A model generated the notes under the pieces. The model searched no databases. It was not told the DNA's origin and saw only the letters and a program-made list of their open reading frames with translations. A stretch of 64,000 bases of DNA from assembly GCA_964058805.1 (NCBI GenBank), contig CAXKVV010000824.1, forward strand, positions 24,589 to 88,588, given 5' to 3'. Positions 23,303-32,948 of the stretch are shown here, piece by piece. The stretch is from Schoenoplectus triqueter. Lineage: Eukaryota; Streptophyta; Magnoliopsida; Poales; Cyperaceae. The translations under genes and the position numbers were made by a program. Position 1 is the first letter of the stretch, and every line of letters starts with the position of its first letter.

Positions 23303-23497
23303 ATATTAATTTTTATAATTAATCATTCTATCAAAAAATAGTATGCACTGATTTTCCAATAGTATATATAATATTTTTATTTAATATTTAAAATATATCT
23401 ATATTCGTATTTGCATCCGTCCGATATTTGATCCGAATCCGAATATCCGTCGAATATTCGATCTGTATCTGGATTGAGAGACACGCTCATCTCTACA
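23303..23497. mobile_element. Right part of the AT-rich TATCCG element
   Basis: AT-rich sequence ending in GATCCGAATCCGAATATCCG-type words and GCTCATCTCTA, the inverted counterpart of 5640-5830. Together they bracket the whole nest. Confidence 0.45.
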
Positions 23498-23641
23498 CCG
23501 ATCCTACAACCACCCGACTGGAATCTCCCGCTTGAGATCATGTGCGACGCTAGTGATTATGCCGTGGGAGCCGTCCTTGGACAAAAGAAGGATAAGAAAC
23601 TATATGCCATATATTATGCGAGCAAGACCCTTGGCGTGACG
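23498..23641 (+). pseudogene. Athila/Tat-like gypsy pol fragment (RNase H start)
   Basis: Forty-eight in-frame codons encode a typical gypsy RT/RNase H junction, including EIMCDASDYAVGAVLGQ and LYAIYYASKTL. The frame then meets a TGA at 23642. The rest of pol, including integrase, is missing, and the sequence jumps directly to 3' untranslated sequence of the same element type. A remnant with no coding potential. Confidence 0.85.
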
Positions 23642-23904
23642 TGAATAAGGGGTCAAGCTCGAGACCTTAAACAAGCGCTTCTTGGGAGGCAACCCAAGTT
23701 TTTGCATTTTTTTAATTTAGTTTTTATAATTTTCCTTTATGCATTTTAATTTAGAATTTTAAATAATTATTGCTCACATAGTTCATTGGTGTAGGGTATT
23801 GGTTGAAGAGACTGGAGAAATTAAGAGGATCTTAAAATCTTGAGCAGATGGGTGGAGATGACACGAAAATTTGGCTAAATACAAGAGATTGCAAGGGAAA
23901 TACG

Positions 23905-23939
23905 TTCTGCCAAGACCCTCAGTGAGACGCTTGGCAGAA
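23905..23939. repeat. Hairpin TTCTGCCAAG/CTTGGCAGAA, copy 1
   Basis: Perfect 10-bp inverted repeat around a 15-nt loop that itself contains the palindrome CTCAGTGAG. A variant copy lies in the LTR at 25315-25349. Confidence 0.75.
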
Positions 23940-25125
23940 GCTAAAAAACTGAAATACTTAGAATTTTTGTCTCAACTTCCCAAACCCTTTCAAACATTTT
24001 CACATCCGAACTCCTTCCTACCGCCTCTACACAATTGACTATGTGAGCTCTCTCATTCTCTTTCTCACATTCTCATATTTCTTTTATTGCTTGGGGACAA
24101 GCAAAGTTTTAAGCTTGGGGGGGTGTGAAAAGAGAATTGTATCTGCATTCATGGCATGTAGTTTGCATTGTAATGTAGTGTAATTGCATGTAGCTTGCAC
24201 ATTAATTCATATAGTGTCATAAGTCAGGATTTTTGAGAAAAAAATTATGAATTGATTGAAGTAAATGAATTAAGGGAATTTATGGGATTTTGTTTATTTT
24301 GAAAATTTGGGCAATATAACCCCATGGGCTAGTGTGTTGAAATCGAGAGTTAATTCTGTAGCGTCTAGTCCCTTAAATGATTTGAATTCTCAAAAATTAC
24401 GACCCGAACCGGTTGCTTAATATTATTGTTGCATATTTAGCCTCTTTACCTGAATTATTTCATGAATAATTGAATTGGATACCCACATGTCTAACCTGCC
24501 TTGTATGTTTTGAGTCTTAAAAAAAATTCAAAAAAAAAAAATTCTGAAAAATCCAAAAATATAATAAAACATAGTCTGAGTTTGATCGGTACTCCGCTAG
24601 CCCGCCTGTATATTATTGTTTTGAGGGCTATGAGTAGGGTGTGAAAACACGCCTTATAATATCTGAGAAAGAATGGGTCCTGGCTCCTAAACATTGTTGA
24701 GTGACGGGCTTCTGACTCACGATAAAGCAAGGATGCTCACTCAGTTATTTAAAAAAAAATATTTGAGGCATACAAGGCACCTAATAGCTAAGTCGTGGTA
24801 TCTGTTTGAGTAGTCATGAGACAAGTCAGGTAAGGGCGTTCAAATATGCGACAATTAGAGGGGCTAGGGTTCAAGATTTCAAAGTTTACTTATTTATGGC
24901 TCAAGAGTCGCTCGTTTAACTTAGCTGCATTTCGACCTATGCCCTGTGAGGTGAAGAAGATTGCCCAAAAACATTCTTGAAAATAATCCCAAATTGAATC
25001 TTGATCCTTTTGATTTGGTGAGTTCACAAGTTTTTCCCTTTAGGTATGATTTCAAACGAGTTGAGTTACATTAAGATCCATCCACTTGACATTTCTGAGT
25101 TTAATTTGCTTAGGGACAAGCAAAG

Positions 25126-25142
25126 TTTAAGCTTGGGGGATT
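25126..25142 (+). other. Polypurine tract of the Athila/Tat-like element
   Basis: AAGCTTGGGGGATT abuts the TGATAGGTG start of the LTR. Confidence 0.65.
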
Positions 25143-26627
25143 TGATAGGTGCCCATTTTATATAATATTTGCACAAGGTTTAATATGATAATTCACTCAA
25201 TTTATCCGAATCATACTTATTTTAGCCTGTGTTTTATCTCTAGAACTTGTTACTGCCGTATTTTTTGGTTTTGTAATTTTCAGAAATTTCTGGAGGAATC
25301 AGAGCAGAATCCGGCTCTGCCAAGACTCTCAGCGAGACCCTTGGCAGAGAGCAGTTACCAGACGCGAATTGAGCAAGGAAACAGCTGTACACGCGAAGGA
25401 AAATCTAGAGATCTCATCTATGATTTAGCAGGGATTAAATGCAGTAATTTAAGGAGATTAATGAGAGAAAAGGAAAGAGATTTACCTCTTGGTTGGAAAG
25501 AGGAGGTGAGAGAGAGAATGAATTGCTGAAATTTAGGGAGTAAATCTAGGGGATTCCATAAGAGGTAAACCAAAGAAGGAAAATTTGCTGGGAGGAAACA
25601 AAAGGAAATGGAGGGACTCTCTCTCTTGCTCTCTCTGATTGTCGGCTCTGGAGGAGAGAAAAAGGTTTCGGCCTTGGAAGAACAGAGGAGTTCGGACCAG
25701 GGAAGAAGTGGGAAAATTGGAGAGCTTTGGTTCAAACTGGGTTTTATTATTCTTTTCTCTTTAACTCTCATTTATTCCTTGTGATGGATTCAAAACTGAA
25801 CCGTTGTATTCTTAAAGCCATGCTTGGCTAAACAAATTTTCTTGGGATTAGGCATGTAACAAATTACTATGTTGTTGGTTTAATTTAATTGGCATTATTA
25901 CTTTTATTTGATCTTTGTTTGTCTTGTGATTTGAATTGCTAAACTACTTGTATGATATGAGTTGATTTAATTGAATAGCTTAGTCACACAAATGGTTTAA
26001 ACTTAGGACTTGAATTGTTAGATCGAAAGATAATAATTTGAGACCCGATAACATAAGATAACATAGGAATAGGCGAAGGACCGAAAGGAGAAACCCGTTC
26101 CTAATGGGGACACCTAAATTTATTTGAATGATTTATTGAAGTACCGAAAGGAGAAAGTAAATTACTAAAATATGTTTAGGCTAATCATGAAACTTAATGG
26201 ACTTAGTTTAGGAGAATGCGCCGCGAAAGCGGGTGTTTAAGTAAATTGAGTACGGTACGAAGCCACGACGGTGGATAAATACTATCATTGGATTAGAAAC
26301 CCACAAAGAAAATATAAGAGTGTAACATCAATTAAATGAATACCAACAACCTCTAGTAATTTGTACGCCGAAATCCCAGGAATACCAAAAATATTCAATT
26401 TCTCGTATTTTATCTTTTCAATTAAGTCAATCTTAGAATCTAGTCTTTTATTTTCTGAAAATCTGAAATTGGTTGCTTAGCTAATTAAAAGAAATAAATT
26501 TGGTATTTAAATCCCGTTCCTTGTGGATTCGACACCCGACAATATACTTAACGGTAGGTTGTGCGCTTGCAACCCGTCATTTAGTATCAATTTTAGGGTA
26601 TTTATTAGCACTTATGAAAACACATCA
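25143..26627 (+). repeat. 3' LTR of the Athila/Tat-like element (1,485 bp)
   Basis: Starts TGATAGGTGCCC after a G-rich tract and ends AAAACACATCA. Near its end it contains CCGTTCCTTGTGGATTCGACACC, typical of U5 in this lineage. The open frames inside it (such as 25149-25529 plus and 25418-25771 minus) are chance frames. No 5' partner LTR is in the window. Confidence 0.75.
25315..25349. repeat. Hairpin CTCTGCCAAG/CTTGGCAGAG, copy 2
   Basis: A 10-bp stem with a 15-nt loop (containing CTCAGCGAG) in the LTR. It is related to 23905-23939 with compensating changes at the outer stem base pair. Confidence 0.75.
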
Positions 26628-26760
26628 GATACTAAATAAAAAAATTAATAATTCAACATATATTCTTACCTAATAAAAAATTATCAAAATAATTTCTTAT
26701 TTATCGAAATAAGTTTAGATAGATTAAAAATAAAATTCAATTCAAAATTATAAAAATATA
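26628..26760 (-). mobile_element. hAT-family 3' end fragment
   Basis: GATACTAAATAAAAAAATTAATAATTCAACATATATTC matches, with drift, the terminal region of the hAT copies at 27478, 54660 and (reverse complement) 29150-29215. It begins exactly where the Athila LTR ends, so the LTR element probably inserted into it. Confidence 0.55.
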
Positions 26761-27156
26761 AAAATATTAAAATTTAATGATAATAATAGTGATAATTATA
26801 CTGAAAATAGTGATGATGAGAATCTTCTTCTTCATGACAAACTAGTTGGAGTAGGCTAAAATGGATAAATCGGATATCATTTTCATAAGATAAATTATAT
26901 TTTTGTGTTGACTCGTAGAGACGGATCTACAATGTCACACAAGAGACAGCTAACCGTTCTGAATTTTAAAAAACAATATTATTAAACTTAAAAATCGAAT
27001 TTTGACCCCTCCTGAATTAAATATTTCACCCAGGCTCTGGACTATGAATTAACTAACTGGGTCGTGAATTAATTGATTTCTGAAATTCAAATCAACTCGG
27101 TCGCTACTAGGTCTAGCGATATCACCTCTCACTGGACCCGGATCCACTGTCGCGTG

Positions 27157-27258
27157 GCACCGTGCAGCGCAACACGTAATCCGTTCGATCACTTCGAGAT
27201 TCGAGTAAGCACGAATCTCAACGTAATCGAACGGACACCGTGCTGCGCTGCACGGTGC
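27157..27258. repeat. GC-rich 47-bp inverted repeat with 8-nt loop
   Basis: Arms 27157-27203 and 27212-27258 match at about 40 of 47 positions around an 8-base loop, and the similarity continues weakly outward. Both arms contain GCACCGTGCAGCGCA and the inner GAGATTCG. It sits in a locally GC-rich stretch (27080-27420) unlike its AT-rich surroundings. Confidence 0.8.
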
Positions 27259-27398
27259 CGCACGGCAGCAGATCTGGTTCCCTTCTCACTCTCTGGCGAT
27301 CTCTGACAACTCGCAAATCACAATCTCTGATGACTGGCGCGGCGCGACTTCTGGCGATCGGCGACTGGTGCGTCCTTGGCGAGTCGCACTGGTGCGAG

Positions 27399-27813
27399 CA
27401 GGGTGCATGCAAGATTTTATTGAGGAGGACAATTATCAGATTGTAATAGTTTATTGGATTCAAATTCATTAACTAATCGGATACTAAGTAAAAAATTAAT
27501 AATTTAATATATATTCTTATCTAATAAAAAATTTATTAAAATAATAATATTTTATATATTAAAAATAACAATAAAATAAAGCTTAAAGTAATAAATAATC
27601 AATTTGATGAAGAAAGTTTCTATCTACGGAACTTTATATTTTGATATCTTTGTATAATTATTTCATTATGCACGATATTAAATATGTTTTTCTCAATAAA
27701 ATTAATACGATTTAGGGGGGGCAAAAAAATTTCAGGGAGGAAATTATCGAAAAGCGCTATTTTTCAAAATCTAATGGGTAGCTGACCCCTGATGTACACC
27801 AGATCCGCCCCTG
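27399..27813 (-). mobile_element. Small hAT deletion derivative
   Basis: Ends CAGGGTGCATGC and ATCCGCCCCTG (reverse complement CAGGGGCGGAT). Flanking octamers GGTGCGAG and AGCACGAG differ only by three transitions. Read on the minus strand, it has the hAT 5' end joined directly to the transposase C-terminal region (FSLIEKN..., stop-riddled, about 27590-27710) and the 3' untranslated end. It is non-autonomous. Confidence 0.65.
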
Positions 27814-27974
27814 AGCACGAGTGTGCGACATCCGCTCTCTCGCTCGCCTTTAGACATTCGGCGCGACTCCACATCTCTTGTGCTAAACGGTAATTTCAAA
27901 CTTAGCATCTTTTGATTTTTATAATGATAATTTCAGATGCAAGTCCGAGCAACTTTTGATTTCATTACACATGT

Positions 27975-28511
27975 AGGAGTGTGCAAACAGTTGGTTCGGT
28001 TCAAATTGAAATATTTATATATATTTAAAAAAAAAATTCAGTTTGTCAAATTATGAACCAAATCAAACTTTTAAAAATATCAACTGAATAAATTGAAAAC
28101 TGAATAAATTGAAATTTTGTTCGGTTTATTCGGTTAAACCGAAATTATATTACATAAAGAGGAATAAAAATATCAAAAGTTATAAAAATTAATAGAACAA
28201 ACAAATAGTTTAAAAAATAAAAAATAATTAAATAATACTTATATAAAATAAATATATTCAGATTATCTTTGATATAATCATTACTTATATCAAGTAAAAT
28301 TATTTTGTTTTGAAAATTTTTGGACTATTCGGTTTGTTCAGTTTATCCGATTTAAAAAAAATCAAAACCAAATCAAAGAATAAAAACTGAATTACTTAAA
28401 ATTTTCAACCAAACCAAAAATTTTAAACTGAAAAACTGAAAACCCGAACCAAATAGTCCAAAATTTAACGGTTAGGTTCAAAATCAATTGAACCGATCCA
28501 TTTGAACCCCT
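27975..28511. mobile_element. MITE of the GGGTGTGCAAAC / GGTTCGGTT type
   Basis: Left end AGGAGTGTGCAAACAG and right end GAACCCCTT resemble the common plant AGGGGTGTGCAAA terminus. The arms are rich in TTCGGTTCAAA and AACCGAA words in opposite orientation (28000-28140 against 28320-28500). Target duplication is too degraded to call. Confidence 0.55.
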
Positions 28512-28605
28512 TCACATTCATCTAAAATGGTAATTTCAAAGTATCTTTTGTACTAAATTATGAGATAATACACAACATGTTAATTTCATTGCTTAAGAAT
28601 TACAA

Positions 28606-29060
28606 ATGAGTTGCTTTTCATCTTTTGTACTTTTTTCATCTTTTAATAAAGATAAGTTACTTGAATTAGCTCATCTCTATCTCTCATATTTCAATCAATT
28701 TGAGTTTTCTATATTTGCAAGTCAATTGAAGAGTTATATTATGGATTTACAAGATGATAGAGACTTTTTGGAGATAAATAATTTGGTTGAACTTTTTTAA
28801 AAAATGGTGAAAATAAATAGACATAATGTTTATCCCTTAGCTTATAAATTAATAAAATTGGACATGTTATTGCCAGTAGCAACTGCTAGTGTTGAACGGA
28901 CATTTTTCGGCAATGAATTTAGTGAAAATCGACATAAAAAGTAGCATGAAAAATAATTGATGAATGATTGTTTGATTACTTTCATTGAGAAAAATATTTA
29001 ATATTGTGGATAATTAAAGGATTATGCAAATGTTTCAAAATATGAAGTTCCGTAAAGAAT
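28606..29060 (+). pseudogene. hAT transposase C-terminus (pseudogene)
   Basis: Sixty-four codons (28606-28800) match the region just before the hAT dimerisation domain: FNKDKLLELAHLY, FASQLKSYIMD and a downstream EINNLVELF. Past a stop, the motif LPVATASVERTF at about 28868-28905 is the hallmark of the hAT C-terminal dimerisation domain, followed by DCLITFIEKNI. Several in-frame stops and shifts make it non-functional. The N-terminal BED finger and the catalytic DDE part are absent. Confidence 0.8.
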
Positions 29061-29293
29061 AACTTTCTTCATTGTCTTGATTATCTATTATTTTGAGTTT
29101 TATTTTTTATTTTTAATATGTAAAAACATATTATTTTGAATTTTTAATAGTTTTTTATTAGATAAGAATGTATATTTAATTATTAAATTTTTTTATTTTG
29201 TACCCAATTAACTAATGGGTTTGACCCGATAAGATATTACAATTCAATTATTGCCCCCTTAACTAAAATTCTGTATATATCCCTGTTGGCTCG

Positions 29294-31200
29294 TCACTGT
29301 CCAACACAACCCTCTTTTGTTCTAGATTGAGACAAATTGCGTGGAAACCACATAGGTGGAGTTGAATAATGATAATAATAATGATGATGATGTGATATGA
29401 TAATATGATAATAAATACCAATAATAGTAATTATAATAATATCAATAGAAATAGTAATATAATAATAATAACAAATTTATATTATAAATCTTACTTCTAA
29501 ATCCTCAAATTTTAAATCATAAATTCTAAACTCTAAAAGTTAAAATTTTAAATCTAAAAAGTTAAAATCTATTATTCTACTATTAAACTCTAACTCTTAA
29601 ATTGCCATCATTGCGTATAAATAAACAAAATGTAACTGACTCTCTGACTCTATGATTGTTGTGATAGTAAACGATTTTGTGAGTATCCACTCTATCACAC
29701 TTCGATTAAATAGCCTGAGGACACGTAATGTGTTTAAAACATTAAATGTTACTTGTGCATAGTATCTTCGTTTTCACTTCTAATCAAACTCAAATAAATG
29801 ACTATTCTAGACTGCTTTTCCTCTTAAGATCGCAAAAGGTTCACTCGGTAGTCGCGGTACAATGACTCACTTTTCATTCTGAGAAAAAAACAAAACAAAT
29901 TTAATTTTGATCATTTGAGTTTTCTTCCCTTTTTTGTGACCACTCCTTTTTGCAAGAAGAACGTAATTTTATGCATTTTCTATTTTTTAGCAACCGGTTC
30001 CAGTTCTGTTTAAAACGGCTACGATTTAATAGCATATTGAAATCAAATAATCAATGACTTTCGATGTCTTTTCAAAAGTTTGAACAGGATTTTCCCGGTA
30101 TCATGATTCATGACACGTTTCCGTGGTGGAACGATGAAGAAAATTTCCCTCGAAATTGTAACTCGCTTGAGACACATTCTGACATTACCCTCAAAAAAAA
30201 AAGACGCATTCTGACATTACTCTTTATCGCAAAATATGATCTTTTTCCATTATGTGTGTACCTGTACCAAACAAGCCATGTAACGTGATACCCCACCAAA
30301 CATAGGTTAATATTATAATAGCAATCACAGTGGAGAATAGCACGCACATTCAACACGCGAAATCAACTAAATCTACTGATACTCGACGCGTTCAAAAGTC
30401 TTTTTCAGTAATTAAAGTGTTTGTTAACTTATCAGAAAGTTAACAAGCCATTTGCCTTGTAATTTCAGACATGTCCAGAGAACTTCTTCGGGTATAATCT
30501 TACGAATTAATTTGGAGAGACTTGGTTCTCTCTAACAGCTTGATGGATTGAAGTTCCAGTACAATTTCTACCATCAATTTTCACATATCTTCAATGAAGT
30601 AAAAGAGAAGGTAATAATGACAGATTACAGAAGACAGTCAGACACTCAGACGCCACGTTCTATGACAATATAATAGTAATTAATCTAAATGAATGAGACG
30701 GCAGGAATTTTATGCCAATTGACCTACCATTTTTCATTATACAGTAGCTACTGGTACCAAACCAGATACTGATTGTGCAACAATTCCATTTACAACAATT
30801 AAGTCCCATAACAAACATATAGATTGTATCAGTGCATTTCATTTTTCAGAGGCTGCTGGTGTAAAACCTGGTACTATTTGCCCACTCATTCATTTTACCA
30901 TGCGTTTCCTATATCAGTCTTGCAACAAAACCAAAACAGCAGATGCTAGGTTGGAGAACTCTGCTGTCCCAAACTAAGAATTCAGTCTAATCTATATATC
31001 ATTCTTTTATTGAATTAATCCAGAAAGAAACTTCATATGACCCTACGGAAACAACTCCACAAAGTAAAATCAACTTCGTTGGATCTACAATGCAACAAAT
31101 TATCTACCACAAATTCACCAAAATTCCAAATCTGATTGCACAAATAGCACAAATTTTATAGAAATTCAGAAATTCAAATAATCGTATAAATCATAATATC
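29294..31200. other. Intergenic, no gene supported
   Basis: ATAATA simple sequence at 29365-29475, a degenerate CTAAA/AAATTCT-rich stretch at 29490-29600, then unremarkable AT-rich sequence. The part nearest 31321 is probably the 3' UTR of the PRA1 gene. Short frames at 30064-30288 and 30108-30356 show no similarity. Confidence 0.4.
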
Positions 31201-31321
31201 ATGTTACAATATCTCAGATTCCTCGAGTCCCATAAAACTACCACAGTATTAATAAACCAAAAAAAGAACGAAACATTGACCTTCAATTCAGGTTTCAAAT
31301 CAGGCACAGATCTGGTACAGA

Positions 31322-31978
31322 TCAGACTCGTGGTGCAACAGATGCAACCGATGAGGCAGCCCCTCCAAGGAACGAAAGCAATCCGGCCGCAGCCCCACCT
31401 TGCTGATCGGGTTCATCCAGGAATAGATCTTCTGGAACCCGAAGAGCGCCATGGATGCACACAAGCAAAGCTCCAACAGTAATGGCGGAGATTATGAGAG
31501 ATCCAATCGACGTCATGAAGATCACAATTATGGAGACGAGAGCCAGGCCTCCTAGGGTTTCTCTGTCAGAGAAGGTGCGACCGAAGATGGTTAGAGGTGG
31601 ATCTGAGGGGCGAAAGAGGTACAGAAACGACCACGCAGCAAGGAGAGAGAGGAGCAGGAAGAGAGAAACCGGGTGGGTAACGAGGGAGACAGCTAGGGAG
31701 AGAGCGACGATGGCGGTGTAGTTCACGCGGAAGTAGGGTAGGTTCTTGCGGAGGCGAGAGGTAGCCTCGGAGAGTGAGGCTGGGCGAGAGATGGCGGAGC
31801 GGTCGATCATCTCCGGCCATGGACGGAGATCCGAGGTAGAGCGGCGAAGCGAGTCGGAGAGGCGCGAGATGAAGCTGCGGATCGCCGGAGTGGCAGCCGG
31901 AGCGGGAGGTTCGGCGGTGGCGACAGTGGGATTGGTGATAGGGATGACTGCTGGGACTTGCGTTGCCGCTGTGGCCAT
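31322..31978 (-). CDS. PRA1 family protein (prenylated Rab acceptor), B-type
   Basis: Intronless 218-codon gene. PRA1 proteins sit in ER, Golgi and endosomal membranes, bind prenylated Rab GTPases and take part in vesicle traffic. The N-terminus (1-45) is Ala/Pro/Thr-rich and cytosolic. The PRA1 domain begins near residue 70 with RPWPEMIDRSAISRP and RKNLPYFRVNYT, both family signatures. Two hydrophobic hairpins follow (about 102-140 and about 155-190), then an acidic PEDLFLDE segment and a Gly/Ala/Ser-rich tail. Length matches plant PRA1B members. The start at 31978 is the first Met and gives the family N-terminus. It is divergent from POP5, with 970 bp between start codons. Confidence 0.93.
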   Translation of the reverse strand: MATAATQVPAVIPITNPTVATAEPPAPAATPAIRSFISRLSDSLRRSTSDLRPWPEMIDRSAISRPASLSEATSRLRKNLPYFRVNYTAIVALSLAVSLVTHPVSLFLLLSLLAAWSFLYLFRPSDPPLTIFGRTFSDRETLGGLALVSIIVIFMTSIGSLIISAITVGALLVCIHGALRVPEDLFLDEPDQQGGAAAGLLSFLGGAASSVASVAPRV

Positions 31979-32948
31979 GGCTACAGAGAAGAGAAGGAGA
32001 GGTTGAGAATCCCAGATCTAGAGAGAGAAGAAAGGTTAAGCAGAGAGAGATGAAATAGGAAAGAGTCAAAGATTATAAATTAATCCCAATATACGCTTTC
32101 CATGGAGAAATGGTCACTGACTGCAGGGTCCCGCATGGATCATGAAGTATGCTTTACGTCAATGGTCAAGTCTTGGAGTGGGTCCCGCGACATAGGCAAC
32201 CGCAATAGGAATACTAGACGGAGAATGTAACAGATGACCGGTCGCTACAGGGACGGGGATTAATTTATAGGGAGCTTAAAAAAATGATTTAATTGTTGTT
32301 GTTTCATTGTCGGTGCCGAATAGTAACATGATTAGGATGCCATGACTAGTAATATTGTTATATTATTTGAAGACTTGGATGCTCTAATTTGGTTGAACGG
32401 CATGCTAAAAATTGCAACTAGTGCTTTTGATCCCGTCAGTCAATTGTGTCATAAAACGCAGAACAATTTTTAGCTTGAAATAAAACATGAACTTGTCATA
32501 CGCCATACGCCATACGCCATAGGCCATAGGCCCATAACCCATATAGCAATTGGATAACAGCGGACACTACACTACAGGGTCCTATCTGGACAAGATGTTA
32601 ATTATGGGCGGATTGTGCACTGAGCGCCTGCAGCCCAAACAAAAGTTGGACTTGGGATTCTCTCCTTTCTCAGAAGATTATATCTCTCTGTCGAGGTCGA
32701 TGTGTCAGCTGTCGATCCCTCTTCCTCTGAGCCCTGGCCGCCTCGCCGCCCCTCCGTCGAGTTCTTCTCTTCTTTGGTTTCGTTCTCTCCAAGTCCCGTC
32801 TGCCATAGCGTGTCATCTCTCGTCCGTTAGGTGCTGAGAATTTCTCCAAACTACTCCTGATTAGTTACCTTTATGCAGCCGCTAAGTACCGATGTCGGTC
32901 CTGATGTATTGTATTGGATGTAGGTCATAAGTGATATTTCTAGGAAAC
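31979..32948. promoter_or_regulatory. Shared divergent promoter region of PRA1 and POP5
   Basis: Separates the minus-strand PRA1 start from the plus-strand POP5 start. Near POP5 it holds site-II-type motifs: GGCCCAT at 32529-32535 and AGCCCA at 32632-32637. These are typical of plant genes for ribosome and RNA-processing factors. An acceptor-like TTTCTAG ends at 32943, 5 bp before the POP5 ATG, suggesting an intron in the 5' UTR. Confidence 0.45.
32497..32530. repeat. Short (CGCCATA)n tandem repeat
   Basis: About five 7-bp units (CATACGC, changing to CATAGGC) sit just upstream of the POP5 site-II motifs; the last unit grades into the GGCCCAT motif. Confidence 0.8.

Larger units (their letters stand above)
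23498..26627 (+). mobile_element. Truncated Athila/Tat-like gypsy element (3' end plus 3' LTR)
   Basis: From left to right: an RNase H fragment, a spacer with GCGCTTCTTGGGAGGCAACC (a conserved post-pol motif of this lineage), about 1.4 kb of untranslated sequence with two 'GACAAGCAAAGTTT(T)AAGCTTGGGGG' segments (24093 and 25111), and one 3' LTR. The 5' half is absent. No coding region remains. Confidence 0.8.
26916..29285 (+). mobile_element. Decayed hAT transposon with nested insertions
   Basis: The left end TAGAGACGGATCTAC and the right end (reverse complement CAGGGATATATACAG) are degraded versions of the CAGGGGCGGATC hAT terminus. The flanks TTGACTCG (26908-26915) and TTGGCTCG (29286-29293) agree at 7 of 8 positions, the expected hAT target length. 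Inside are a GC-rich inverted repeat, a second hAT derivative (27399-27813), a MITE (about 27975-28511) and the transposase C-terminus. The termini and duplication are seen in the sequence; the joining of all parts into one element is inferred. Confidence 0.6.

Noticed and set aside
25149..25771. Open frames of 126 and 117 codons in the 1.49-kb LTR
   Set aside because: They overlap on opposite strands inside an LTR and show no protein similarity.
29490..29600. CTAAA-rich stretch as an interstitial telomere repeat
   Set aside because: Units are irregular (AAATTCTAAACTCTAAA) and do not form runs of the plant CCCTAAA unit.
31455..32069. Frames of 88, 86 and 167 codons overlapping PRA1
   Set aside because: They are other-frame shadows of the GC-rich PRA1 coding region and leader.
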